The notes under the pieces were generated by a model that saw only the letters and a list, made by a program, of their open reading frames with translations, was not told the origin of the DNA and did no database searches. Positions 43,559-53,942 of a DNA stretch of 64,000 bases are shown here, piece by piece (within the stretch, counting starts at the first letter, position 1; every line of letters starts with the position of its first letter). Origin of the DNA: Laburnicola sp. R22_1 (lineage: Eukaryota > Ascomycota > Dothideomycetes > Pleosporales > Didymosphaeriaceae); assembly GCA_014281115.1 (NCBI GenBank), contig JACONQ010000004.1, positions 3,348,001-3,412,000 of the forward strand. Reading direction: 5' to 3'. Both the position numbers and the translations under genes were made by a program.

Positions 43559-45294
43559 TCAGTAATAGCGACCCGGGTCCGCCTGGCCCGACTGGCCGCT
43601 TCTATCACCAACGTCATCCAGGCTTCGGTAACTCGACGTCGGCGCTCCCCGACCACGACCTCGACCGCCGCGATCCCCGCGGTGGCCACCGCCACCTCGT
43701 CCTCCCCTGCCGCCATATCCTGCATTCTTGAACCCTCCGTGTCCGCGGTCCCGGTTGCCTCCCCGATAGTTGGAGGGTCCCTTTGGCCGCCTGCTGTCGT
43801 CGAACGCACGTGGCTGCTGCGGCCGGCCGTTACCATCCTCAGCACTATGTGGCCGCTTGTGATTCTTGTTGGGGAAGAAACTCTCCCACTGGCTCTCGTT
43901 TGCATGTTCCTCTTCGATCCTCAAGACCACCTTTTCGCCAACCACGCTCTCGAACGTGTATGCCTCCTCCTCGGGTACCGGGTGCCAGTTCTGGATCCGG
44001 GCTGCATCTGCCGGTCTTCCGCCCTTCCTAATGGCGAGGACCACAGTAGGCGTGGGATTCTCAGAATAGATCTTGGTCGTCTTCGGAACCGGCTCCACTC
44101 TTGCCGCCCACAGCTTGTTCTCGAAACACGAGACGCCCGTCACCTTCCAGACTACCTTGGCACCAATGCCTCCTACTTTTTCGAGGATGCTATTCGGGCA
44201 AGGCTTTGGCGTGATGAGGATGCTGTTGGCGAGATAGCGAACATCGCCCTCGGGCGTGCCCGGAGGAAGCTTCACTAAGGAGGACAGCTTCTCATTCATG
44301 GCGTGTGCGATCATGTACCCGGTGTAGAATACCGTCTTCTTGATCTGATAGGGCGGCATTCCCGGCGGAGCATTGCCGGCTTTGACCTGCAAGTTGTGCG
44401 AGTTGATAATGCGCTGAATCTGTGCGATTTCCAAGACGGGCTCGAGCTGAGTAGCATTCTCCTCCACCTGCACCACTTCGGCGACAATAGCTTTACGCGT
44501 CGTGGGAAGTTGGCCGTTCATCAGGTCCTTGTTGAATTGGAAGAAGAAATCGCGGAAACCCTTGGTGCTGCACATGGTTAGAAAGCGCGAGGTTCAACGA
44601 GTATTGGTGCGACGTACTGTTTGACCCGATCCTCGTATATCCGGATATCCTCTGCGTCCCTGTACGTATACACAATCTCTTTCAGGAGCTCCTGCTTGAA
44701 CTCCATGGTCGACTTGAACTTCTGGCCCGCGGGTCCGACGCTCGGCTTGAGACAGATCATGTGGAAGTTGAGTTTCTTGCTCCGCACCATGCGCTTGATG
44801 AGGTCGGAAAAGCCATGCTCTGAGCGGCCGGTAAGCAACACGGTCAGCGCATCCTTCTGCTGCATCGACAGCTCCACGAGAGACACGATGTTCTCGTTCC
44901 ACCAACCCTTCCATGCGCGTGCTTCTTCCTTGTCCGCACCTTCGCCAGTGGATGCTAGTATGCTCGAATCGTGCCACCAGCCGCCGTCTACGAAGGCGTC
45001 GGGCGATGAAAGCTGGCCCACGGTAGGCCCATTCCAGATCTGCTTGTTGGGCAGCGGGCTCGCAAACAGGGTGTTGTCGAAATCGTAGATGTGGATGGCT
45101 TTGATGTCGGCCACGGGCGGCAGATCGCTGTCATCGCACGACCATCGCTTGAGCGCGGTGACAGTGTGGTAGGCGGGCTTTCCATTTCCGTTGCGGGCTG
45201 CATTGGGAGCAGGCCGCGTCGAGGTTGCGATCATCATGGGCAGTGTGCGAAGCGTTGAAGGCGAGAGAAAGCGTTTGGTTGCGGCGAGCAGCAT
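43559..45294 (-). CDS. HAD-SAK (Swiss Army Knife RNA-repair-like) protein with RGG tail
   Basis: Reverse-strand exons 44618-45294 and 43559-44567, 561 residues. The 50-base intron (GTACGT/GTGCAG, CTAAC branch site) joins EDRVKH to TKGFRDFF, restoring a motif that neither exon has alone. A HAD phosphatase-type domain is present: IYDFDNTLF (D71, D73), LLTGR (T155), KQELL lysine and IYEDR. This is the HAD domain family named after 'Swiss Army Knife' RNA-repair proteins, so a role in end processing of RNA is inferred from family. The middle (EKVGGIGAKVVWKVTGV...) is a predicted beta domain; the last ~80 residues are RGG/GRG-rich, as in RNA-binding proteins. A possible mitochondrial leader (MLLAATKRFLSPSTLRTLP) starts the protein; a second start at 45237 would drop it. 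Confidence 0.82.
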
Positions 45295-45534
45295 GCAGGC
45301 CGGTGGGGATTATAAACTGTGGTACCTTGGTAGACTAAGGACTGGCATCGGTCACGCCAGCTGGCAGCAACTTCGCTCCAGTGTCGTGGAGGCGGAGACA
45401 GACCCGAACTTCAGAAAGTCGCGATTGTTGAGGTCCGTGCTCGCTAGCTGCCGCGGCCGCCACCTCCGCCATGTCGGAAGCAGGAAGCTGGTCCCTCCCT
45501 CTTCCTTCTGCCTCCCACCCTTCTACACCAGCGC

Positions 45535-46438
45535 ATGGAAGCCGCACCAGCCCCGGACGCCGACGAAGATGTCTGCGTCATCTGTCTTTCCGCCCTGACC
45601 GAGCGCGCCATCACCGTCCCATGCAACCACTGCGTGTTCGACTTCATATGCTTGGTGTCCTGGCTGCAGCAGCGTTCCACCTGCCCGCTATGTACGTTGC
45701 TCAGACTGGCGTGCCTCCTCTCTTTGGGATGCTGACCTCCTTCCAGGCAAGACCGAAGTCACCGCTGTCCAGCATGACTGGCAATCACCGACCGAATTCA
45801 GAAGCTATGCTGTTCCTCGCACGCATCCACCCCGCGATACGCCCGGCGCCCCACATGCCCACCACAGGCTTCCACGAAGACCACGAACAACCCGTCATAC
45901 CTATGAGCGACCCCAGCTGGACATAGCCGTACTCCGACGCCGACATGTATACCGCCGCAAGCTCCACTCGTTCCACGTCGGAAGCAACTCGCTGTCCGGC
46001 TACCGAGACGTTACTCCTGAGATGATCACGAACTCGCCCGAGCTCCAGTCGAAAGCGCGAACATGGATACGGCGAGAGCTCCGAGTCTTCACATTCCTTC
46101 ATACCGACCCAGAAGACGGTCCATCCGATGGCGCGACCACCAGCAGCAACGCCGAGTTCTTGCTCTCGTACATCGTGGCTATGCTGAGGAAAGTGGACCT
46201 GAAAGGAAGCAATGGCCACGGGGAAGATCTCTTAGCAGAGTTTCTCGGACGGGATCACGCGCGCCTGTTTTTACACGAGCTAAATGCTTGGCTGCGTAGT
46301 CCTCATACGAAGATTGTCGACTGGGATCGGGAGGTGCAATACCAAGAAGAGCTTCCGGAGCACTTCGATGACAGGGGCCTGGCAGTAGCTGAACCAAAAG
46401 GGCGGAGTCGTGCTAGTCATCTTGCTCAAAATTCCTGA
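45535..46438 (+). CDS. RING-finger protein, TOPORS-like E3 ligase candidate
   Basis: Exons 45535-45691 and 45747-46438, 282 residues; the 55-base intron ends TTCCAG and splits the last RING Cys codon. The RING at residues 14-53 reads CVIC ... CNHCVFDFIC ... CPLC. The spacing after the His is unusual: an Asp (D36) is where a Cys/His ligand would be expected. The rest has YRRKLHSFHVGSN, a helical RELRVFTFLH region and LFLHELNAWLRSPHTKIVDWDREVQY, which recall the region after the RING in TOPORS-type ubiquitin/SUMO ligases; that link is tentative. Divergent from the HAD-SAK gene with 240 bases between starts. Confidence 0.75.
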
Positions 46439-47329
46439 GCAATATGGTCTGATAAATTGGGGACTTGGGAAAATATGCATGACACCTGCATTTGCATAGA
46501 CCTTTGGAGCATGGCAGTTCCCTTCTAACACATGCAGCGGATGACGAGCATGTGTTTCACACATGTACACATATCCAGGTTGAAGCTCTCGGAAGTATAG
46601 CCAGGAGAAGAGAACTCTACCAGGAACCATTCCTGCTTGAATCCGTAGCTGCTTCTTAACACCTCCCACTGTGGAAGAAGCCAGATAAGCCCTCAATGTA
46701 CTCGTTGTACGTGGTATCAGTCCAGAGGGCATTTCGTTAGGCCACCAGTGCAAGGGGGCGGAAACACACCTCCCGCTCTTCGTGCTATCAATGAACAACA
46801 ACCACAAGCTAAGTAGGAGGAAACGGCAAGAGCGAAAAATTTCACTTGAATGTTATAATCTTGGTCTCTTGACTGCCGTCGACGATGCTGTCGTGCAGAA
46901 CGTCGACGACGAAATCATCGTTATTTTGTGTGTATTTTGTTACTACCACTGTGTGCTAGGTACTGGGTTATAGTGCCTCCTGTTTTACTCCTCTCTGTGT
47001 ATGGTGCGGACTCGACCTTGGTTAGAATCTCCACACGACGAAGATCTTCAATAATCTTGGTCTCGTCATAGTCATGTCATACTCAGCCTTGAAAAAAGCC
47101 GTTTACATGTTACGGAAAGCACCGCAAAGCGCCATGCCAAACTCGCCGCTTAACCCAATGATGAATCGATGATACGCCAGAAGCTTTAAATCAGAAACAA
47201 TCCCTCCATCAATCTCATAAAACTCACACCTCGTCAAACCCAGTCATGCTCCATGTCCATCTTAGCGGCCGTGGTCCATCATATCCACTATTAGCATCAG
47301 CTTCCTCGTGCCCATCTATCATCGGCTTC
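46439..47329. other. Convergent intergenic region with an inserted repeat
   Basis: Between the RING gene and SDS23, both ending here. Contains the 182-base repeat at 46869-47050. Otherwise nothing recognised. Confidence 0.45.
46869..47050 (+). mobile_element. 182-base interspersed element with 14-base target duplication (SINE-like or solo LTR)
   Basis: Starts TTGACTGCCGTCG and ends GAAGATCTTCA. It is bracketed by a perfect 14-base direct repeat, ATAATCTTGGTCTC (46855-46868 and 47051-47064). A RIPed copy of exactly the same length lies at 58897-59078 and a 5'-truncated one at 29914-30008, which fixes the ends. A long duplication and 5' truncation fit target-primed (LINE-driven) insertion; the TG...CA ends could also fit a solo LTR, but a 5-base LTR duplication is not seen. 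No poly-A tail; no clear A and B boxes. Confidence 0.7.
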
Positions 47330-49059
47330 CTAGCTGCCCGCCGTCCTTCCTCTGAGAATCCCTTGTCCCCTAGCCTGCGGGTCTCTCTCACTGACACTGC
47401 TCCTTCTTCCAAACGACCGACTCATGCTCTCGCTCCTCGAACTATCCACACTACGCCGCATGCTAGAACTGCTGCTCCGTCGCCTCGCCTGGCGAGCCTC
47501 GTCGGGATCGTGGGGGTTCAGCCCACTCGCCCTAGCGAAGAGATTCAGGATGTCCGTCAGGCTAATTACGCCATTAAGGCGACCGGAGAGACTAGCGCCT
47601 GGGAAGGCGGACGCGGAGATGGCGGGTGCAGCAGTGCCGGACAGAAGCGGAGCGGATGCGGTTACGGGCGAGGGAGCTGCGGCGGGCAGAGGTGTGACTG
47701 GGGATGGAAGCGCCAATACAGCAGGGTTAGCAGACGGAGTTGGTGGACCAGATGAGGCCGGGGATGGAGTGTCGACGATCCACATGCGGTGGGAGCGGGT
47801 AGCGACAAGTTTCGCAACAGTGTGAGCAAGGGTGGAGTAAGGGTTGATGTGGAATACGGGGAAGGAATCTTTTCCGTCGTTCATGCCGCGTTCAGACAGA
47901 ATGACACCTATGAAGTGGATGCAAGAGGAACGGAGGAGCGGGAGGGATGTGGATTTGGTGAGGAGCTATAATGGTCAGCTTTCGGAGTGACGAGGAAGTA
48001 TTGCTGGAACTTACTCGCACATCGACGAGGGAAATGTTACCAATGACGTTGTTTTGAGCATCTAGCACTGGTAGAGAGGTTACCCCCTCGTTGTTCATCA
48101 GCTCGAGGGCCGCAGCCAGGGGTTTATCGCCACTGTACTCAATCAGCGTCTTCTATCGCTTATTGTTCCTTTTGAGGGAAGCCTACTTGATAGCAATCAC
48201 AGTCTGCGTACCAAGGTTCAAATCCTTGATTAACGATGGATACAATTGATCCACCGCCGGGAAGCTTTGCTTGTTGTCCCAAAAGAATCGCAACAGCCTC
48301 AATTGGGTCAGTATGCCAATCACATCCTTAGTTCCCTCTTTCACAATCAGGACACGGTGTACGCCGCTTCCAAACACCTCCATAGCCTTTGTTAAATCTG
48401 CTGATGCAGGAAGCGTGATAAGCGGTTCCTTCTTGCCCAGGTCTTTCACGTCTTTAAGCGGGATGGCTTTTCCTTCCCGGCCCTTCTTCGCAAGCTCGTC
48501 GAAAGAGGCTATGTCGGCTTCGTCGGGTTGTGCGAGCCCGACTACGAGTAGCAGGTAGGCGTTCAAGTCGCTGTAATCGAAGGTCCCAATCGCGGTGGAT
48601 GATGTCTCGTCCTCGCGGACCAAGACGACATTTGGTGCGCCAGATTGCACGAGCAACTGGTCAGAATCAGTTCCCACTCTCTTCATGTGTACAATCGCAA
48701 CTTACATTCGTCGCTTCCTCAACACTCGTATCCAGTTCCACAAACCGGACCTGCTTCTCGTCCACTACCTCCCCAACGCGGACGGTCTTCCAGTCTCTTC
48801 CTGTGAATTTAGGATCTCCGCCCTTCGTCGGTGGGTTGTTCAGTAGATCCTGAAATGCTTGCTGCGAGAGGGACGGCTGGCGTGTGCGTGGGGAATGGGG
48901 CTGCCCGCGCATGTTCTCGGCGAAGCTCGAGCGGTGACCCAAATGCGGGCTGGAGCTCATGGTGAGCGGCGCAGGAGGCGACCGCGGCGAAGCATTGGGC
49001 ATCGCACGCAAGAGCGTTTCCTTCTTCGCGGATGAGCTCAGGTCCGCATGGTCCGCCAT
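47330..49059 (-). CDS. SDS23: Sds23/Moc1-family CBS-domain protein
   Basis: Reverse-strand exons 48706-49059, 48187-48656, 48015-48132 and 47330-47965 give 525 residues; introns of 49, 54 and 49 bases, all in phase. Sds23 binds and restrains PP2A/PP6-type phosphatases and links nutrient (glucose/TOR) signals to mitotic entry and cell separation. Paired CBS modules are visible: [40 protein letters not shown]...[34 protein letters not shown], and [31 protein letters not shown]. The N terminus and C terminus are Ser/Pro-rich and disordered, the latter with [12 protein letters not shown], a likely phosphorylated stretch. Start chosen at [10 protein letters not shown], the first ATG in good context. 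Confidence 0.93.
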
Positions 49060-49888
49060 TGCGGCGGTGGGAGCAAGGATGCAGGAAGGATGCGGGGTGC
49101 GCGGGGCTGGCTGTGGATGTTTGCTGCAACAACTTGGACGGATTGTGCAGGTGCAGGGCTGGAGCACGATGAATAGCTGATCGAATACGAGCTGGCAGAG
49201 CAAAGACGGGTGTATGTGAAGTGTGGGCCTGCTATCAAGGGCACGGGCGAAGTGTGGGTGGTGTGGAGAGCTGTCCGTGATAACTTCCTCGACCGCCAAA
49301 CAACAGGCGCGCTTCGCTTGATTGGCCGCGTCCAGACCGATAAGTGCACATCATGATCGTCAGCAGCTAATCCTGACGGGTTGAAGGTGGATAAGCTTGG
49401 AGCAAGGGGCAGCATCGGGCTGTATTAATTATTCGTCGACTGTCGATGGTGTTTCATCCCAACATTGACATCATCGCTGCCTGGCGCTGTGGCACAAGCA
49501 GCCAATCGCTCCACGAGAGCCTGATCACTACGACAGTACGGAGATTGTCATGCACTGTAGTAGAGGCATGTCCTCACAAAAACGAACTTGAACGAGTACA
49601 GTAAGAGACGGTTGGATAGTTATTAACAGGTCGCGGCTGGTCATGGAGCACGTCACAATAAGCAATATCCACTGACCGGCCAACGGAAAGCTCAAGCAGG
49701 ATACCCACTGTTACAATTTCGTTTTGCAAATCGTACAAGCATGGCTATAATAAGCGACCTTCTTTCTCTTGCATACAGAAGGACTTGCACTATTTCTTCA
49801 TGATACTGTGAGCCACTCCGCCGTCTCTTCATCCAGGTGTCATGGTTAGTACCCAACCACCATCCAGCCTATCCCTTACATCCAGCCT
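49060..49888. other. Intergenic region, SDS23 promoter
   Basis: Between the SDS23 start and the end of the seven-helix gene, both reverse strand. An open frame continues upstream of SDS23 (to ~49299) but lacks an ATG. Nothing else recognised. Confidence 0.35.
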
Positions 49889-51455
49889 TCAAACATCCAA
49901 CATACTCCTAATCCTCTGCTGCGGTGCCAAAGTTTGCCCCGTTAGCTCCGTCTTCACACTCGCCGTCTCGCTCCTCCCCTTCTCCGCCTCGGGTCTCTGG
50001 GCCTGCAAATGCGCTCCAGTGTCCGACCGCGTCTCGCCCTCTGGACTCACATCCCGAAACAGATCCTGAGCCGGCCGGCTCGAACTCCTCTGCCTAAGAC
50101 TCATATCCCCTAATTCGACCGCTCTCCCAAGCCCCCTCGCCGTCGGTCTCCCGCTCGTGACCTCAGCCGTCATGTTCCTCAGCTTATCATCATCGTTTGC
50201 AAAGCGGGAATGCATATTCCGCGACCACCAGCTCGGCTTCTTCGTGATGTTGAGTTCGGCGTCCTGGATGCGACCGCGCGCTATGCGTTGCTTAATGAGT
50301 TGCTTGTCTTCGTTTTCGCTCGTGAAGCCGCCGATGTTAAACACGATAATAATAAGGAGGAGAGGTGCGTAGCCGAGTCCGAAGGGCCAGCCAGGCATGA
50401 CGTCTTGCCGGTAGATAGAGAGGTCCCAGTCCCAAGCAGATGCGATGCCGTACCCCAGCCGAACGCCAAGGAGCACAATGTTAAGAAGAAGGTTCTTAGG
50501 GCAATCGAGGTAGAATGCTGTGATTTTATTGAAGAGACCGGGCGCACGATGCCTGTAGACTTGTAGGGAGTGCTGGAGGGAGATTATGATGACGACCCAG
50601 GCACATGCCGCTATGATGGCACCTGCTTTGCCTCTGCTGCTCGTCGCAGCGGGGCGAGCTATGTAATTCGATTGCTCGGGTGTGTTTTGCTTCTGAATAG
50701 CTGTCCAGGACCGGGGTATGACTAGGAAGAAGTTCATCCAGGCGAGGAGATAAAAGACAAGCGGGAGCCAGAATTCGACCTTCGACCTTCGAACTTCTTG
50801 TGGTATGCTATACGGATCCGCGTCTACGATCTGTCGTTCCTGCCACGAGCCCCTTCAGAGGTTAGCTTCATCTTCAGCATTTGACTCGACACACCCACCA
50901 ATGTCTCGTCCCCTCCCAAACCATGGCCAACGATGCGGGAACCATCAACATAAAAAAGAAACTCTGCAGCACAATCGGCATCTGCTGCAGATAATACCGA
51001 TCGACATCCACGCCTGTAAATAGACTAATCATCGCACAAGCTGCGACAAACAGCATCCAATACCACTGCCACCGCCTACCCACAAGCCTAAATCTCTTGT
51101 CCTCTCTTAGAAACTGCGATCCATGCTTCTTCAGGTTCATGAGCGTAAATATTATGCTCAAGCTGAAAAACACGCCAAAGGCGATGCTGGTCTTGCCCCT
51201 CGTACTTATGCTAAAGTATGGAATATAACATGTGGTCGCGTGGACCCAGGTCCCGTTATCCAACATGTTCGGCTTGAAATCGTCGAAGATGAGGTAGCAG
51301 TGCGAGTGATTAGAAATGGTGCCATTGCTATAGTAGGCGTAGGCAAACCGTTGAAGAGCGTTTGCATCAAAGTGCACACCATTGATGATTATAGAGGCAA
51401 TATCGTCGCCATCGGGGTTGAATTCGAGGAGCTCGCGCACGTCGAGGCGAGACAT
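49889..51455 (-). CDS. Fungal seven-helix membrane protein of unknown function
   Basis: Reverse-strand exons 50899-51455 and 49889-50852, 506 residues. The 46-base intron (GTGGGT/CTGAAG with a GCTAACC branch site) gives HWGSWQERQIVD across the junction; an alternative acceptor is less likely. An N-terminal ~90-residue non-cytosolic region with glycosylation sites (NGT, NHS) and two Cys precedes seven hydrophobic helices (first TSIAFGVFFSLSIIFTLM, last YAPLLLIIIVFNIGGF), then a ~150-residue cytosolic Ser/Arg-rich tail. This resembles fungal receptor-like families such as DUF2434, an assignment I cannot confirm. A pogo transposon inserted 302 bases upstream of the start. Confidence 0.78.
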
Positions 51456-51756
51456 AGTGCGTAGGTGTGTACGACGAGGAGTGGTGGAGACGAGCTCTAA
51501 GCTTTGTCGTTTAGGACGACATCTCGCAGCCGCCCTGTCCATCTGCGCCCCAAGAACTCAAGTAACCCCATATAGGGCTATAATCGCAGTTGGAGGGAGT
51601 AACCGGCCATCCGGATTCGCCAGAGTAAGTGAGAGAAGATAGGTGAAAGATCCGGTGAAGGTGAGTAAAAATAGGTAAGAGGCTTGGTGAATAGATAAGG
51701 AATGTCTCCTGCCTTTACCTAGATTGCGTGATAGGTGACGTAAGCGTTAGGCGATA

Positions 51757-51821
51757 ACGTGTTCGATCACTCACCGGCGCAGATCACTCATCCGCGCACC
51801 CCACCAAAATCGCGACGCGTC
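51757..51821 (+). repeat. Left terminal inverted repeat of pogo element 1
   Basis: Starts ACGTGTTCGATCACTCA. Inside it a 16-17 base motif, GATCACTCAYCSGCGCA, occurs twice in tandem (19-base spacing), a likely pair of transposase binding sites. Confidence 0.93.
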
Positions 51822-51838
51822 CTCTCACAACTCTCGCA

Positions 51839-53460
51839 ATGCCGCTCCCCCAGCACGTCCAGCAGGCTCAAAAAGAAGGGAGACTTAGTCTCTCAATGCA
51901 GGCGATTCAGAATAAGCAGGTTAAGAGTCGCCGCCAGGCTGCGCGACTATATAATGTCCCTGAAACGACTATCCGCGACCGTACCAGAGGTGCTCGCCCT
52001 CAAGCTATCGCCAACGTTCAGAAACGAAAGCTACACCCTACTGAGGAGCAATCCCTAGTAGAGTGGATCCTAGACCTCGACCAACGCGGATTTCCGCCCC
52101 ATATTATCAACGTACGACGAATGGCAGACAATCTGCTCGCCGCGCGGGCTAAGAGCCACCTCCACAATCAGTCGGCGAGAAGTGGGTGTCGCGCTTTGTC
52201 AAGCGCCAGGCAGAGCTCCAGACTAAGTGGAATCGCAAGTTCCACTCACAGCGCGCAAGATCTAAAGACCCTGTCGCGATCCGCGCGTGGTTCAAGCTCG
52301 TAGAGGAGACGCGCCAGTCATACGGCATCCTCGATACAGATATCTACAACTTTGACAAGACTGGCTTCTTGATGGGTATCGCTGCGACGTCAAAAGTCGT
52401 TACAAGCTCTGAGACAGTCGGCCGTGCGGCGACTATACAGCCAGGTGATCGCGAGTGGGTAACGACGATTGAGTGTATCAACGCGTCTGGCTGGTCTATC
52501 CCACCCTTCGTGATCCTGCAAGGGAAGCTCCACCAAGCTAGCTGGTATCAAGGCCTACCACCTGATTGGACTATCGCTGTTAGCGACAACGGCTGGACTA
52601 CGGACGACCTAGGCTTCGAGTGGGTAAAGCACTTCCACCGACATACTGAAGCCCGTACGATAGGGGCCTACCGACTACTCATCCTTAACGGCCACGGCAG
52701 CCACGCAACGGCTGAGTTCAATAAGTACTGCGCAGAGAACAAGATTATTACGCTCTGTATGCCCTCTCATACGTCGCACCTGCTCCAGCCGCTCGATGTT
52801 GGCTGCTTCTCGCCTCTTAAGGTTGCGTACGGCCACCAAGTGTCCGAGCTTGCGCGACAACACGTCTTCCACATTGACAAGCAGGACTTCTTACAGATAT
52901 ACCCAGGCATCAGAGAGACAGTCTTGTCAGAGCAGAATATCCAGGCTGGCTTTCGGGCGACAGGGCTAGTCCCAGCCTGTCCAGAACGCGTCTTGTCGTC
53001 GCTGACAGTGGTTAGGACGCCGTCTCCGCCAGGGGCAGCGGCCAACGCTGAGGTCGCATGGACGTTAGAGACGCCGCATACTACTGCTCAGCTAGAGCAG
53101 CAGGCTCGATTTATCCAGGACCGCCTTAGTCGGCCTTTGCAGAGCCCTACTACCTAGGCTATCCGCCAGCTTGTTAAAGGGTGTCAACTTGCGATGAATT
53201 CAGCAACGATCCTTGCAGAGGAGAATAGGAAGCTCCAATAGGCTATTCAGCGGCGGCAGCGTAAAGAGCAGCAGCGCCGACAGTATATAGCCCGTGGAGG
53301 AGCTATGCAGGTAGAGGAAGGTCAATTGCTTGCTGCAGAGGCCAAAAGGGTGCTCCAGCAGGTAGAGCAGGCGGGGCAGCCAAGTAGGCCTCAAGCACCG
53401 CCAACCTGCAGCAAGTGCCACGAACAAGGTCATACAAGGACTTAGTGTACTACTAGATAG
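51839..53460 (+). pseudogene. Pogo-family DDE transposase, broken
   Basis: Starts at the ATG 51839 (MPLPQHVQQAQKEG). First frame: psq-type HTH (RRQAARLYNVPETTIRDR) and a CENP-B/Tc5-type HTH (HPTEEQSLVEWILDLDQRGFPP). Near 52145-52155 the frame shifts; the second frame continues VGEKWVSRFVKR and the DDE_1 catalytic domain. The first Asp (NFDKTG) and third (QPLDVG) remain, but the second is Asn (LILNGHGSH, codon 52687-52689). In-frame TAG codons follow at 53155, 53239 and 53443, all likely from CAG; past them the frame continues to a C-terminal zinc knuckle (CSKCHEQGH...C, from 53407) and a last TAG at 53458. It cannot make active enzyme. Confidence 0.92.
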
Positions 53461-53523
53461 CGCGCACTTAATAAATCTATTTACTACCTATTTTATTGCG
53501 TTGTTGAAGAGCAATTGTAGGAA

Positions 53524-53588
53524 GACGCGTCGCGATTTTGGTGGGGTGCGCGGATGAGTGATCTGCGCGGATGAGTGATCGAACACGT
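53524..53588 (-). repeat. Right terminal inverted repeat of pogo element 1
   Basis: Reverse complement of 51757-51821 except two positions; contains the same tandem GATCACTCATCCGCGCA motif. Confidence 0.93.
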
Positions 53589-53590
53589 TA

Positions 53591-53942
53591 AGGTATTGAT
53601 AAGAAATAGCGCTAGTCTAGATTAGGCATGTGGGGTATTTATAGCGCGCTGCGCCCTGCCCCTCCTCCCGAACACCACACTACTCAATTTCGGTAAGTAA
53701 TCCAACTTTTGCTGCGCTCACGGCGTAGAGCGATCGGAAAGGCGCCCCGCGACGTTCCGCTCTGAGCTGCAGAGGTGCCCTAGGTGCGTATGCTTGCACA
53801 AAACTTTTCCTAATATAGGGTTAGGGCTGACCAAGGAAGCTAATTCTCTTGGCATCGGCAGCCTCGCTAATTAAGCGACCCGACAGATCTCGTCCTGCAC
53901 TGTACACGACAATTTCACATCAGCCTTTTGGGCCCAGTCGAT
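53591..53942. other. Interval between transposon and deaminase gene
   Basis: Probable promoter/leader of the deaminase-like gene. A GTAAGT at 53693 and a CTAATATAG near 53809-53817 could mark a leader intron. No gene seen. Confidence 0.35.

Larger units (their letters stand above)
51757..53588 (+). mobile_element. Complete pogo-type (Tc1/mariner) DNA transposon, inactivated
   Basis: 1,832 bases bounded by 65-base terminal inverted repeats with only two mismatches and by TA on both sides (51755-51756 and 53589-53590), the duplication made by Tc1/mariner elements. It carries one transposase gene on the + strand with several disabling changes. GC content is like that of the host genes, so only light RIP has hit it. 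Confidence 0.95.

Noticed and set aside
43430..44278. 282-codon open frame on the + strand
   Set aside because: Antisense to the HAD-SAK gene, whose RGG tail produces long open frames on both strands; no motifs of its own.
46870..47050. Solo LTR with TG...CA ends
   Set aside because: Kept only as an alternative: the expected 4-6 base duplication next to TG/CA is absent, whereas a 14-base duplication fits flush one base out.
53814..53830. TAGGGTTAGGG, a telomere-like motif
   Set aside because: Fewer than two full TTAGGG units; expected by chance and not an interstitial telomere.
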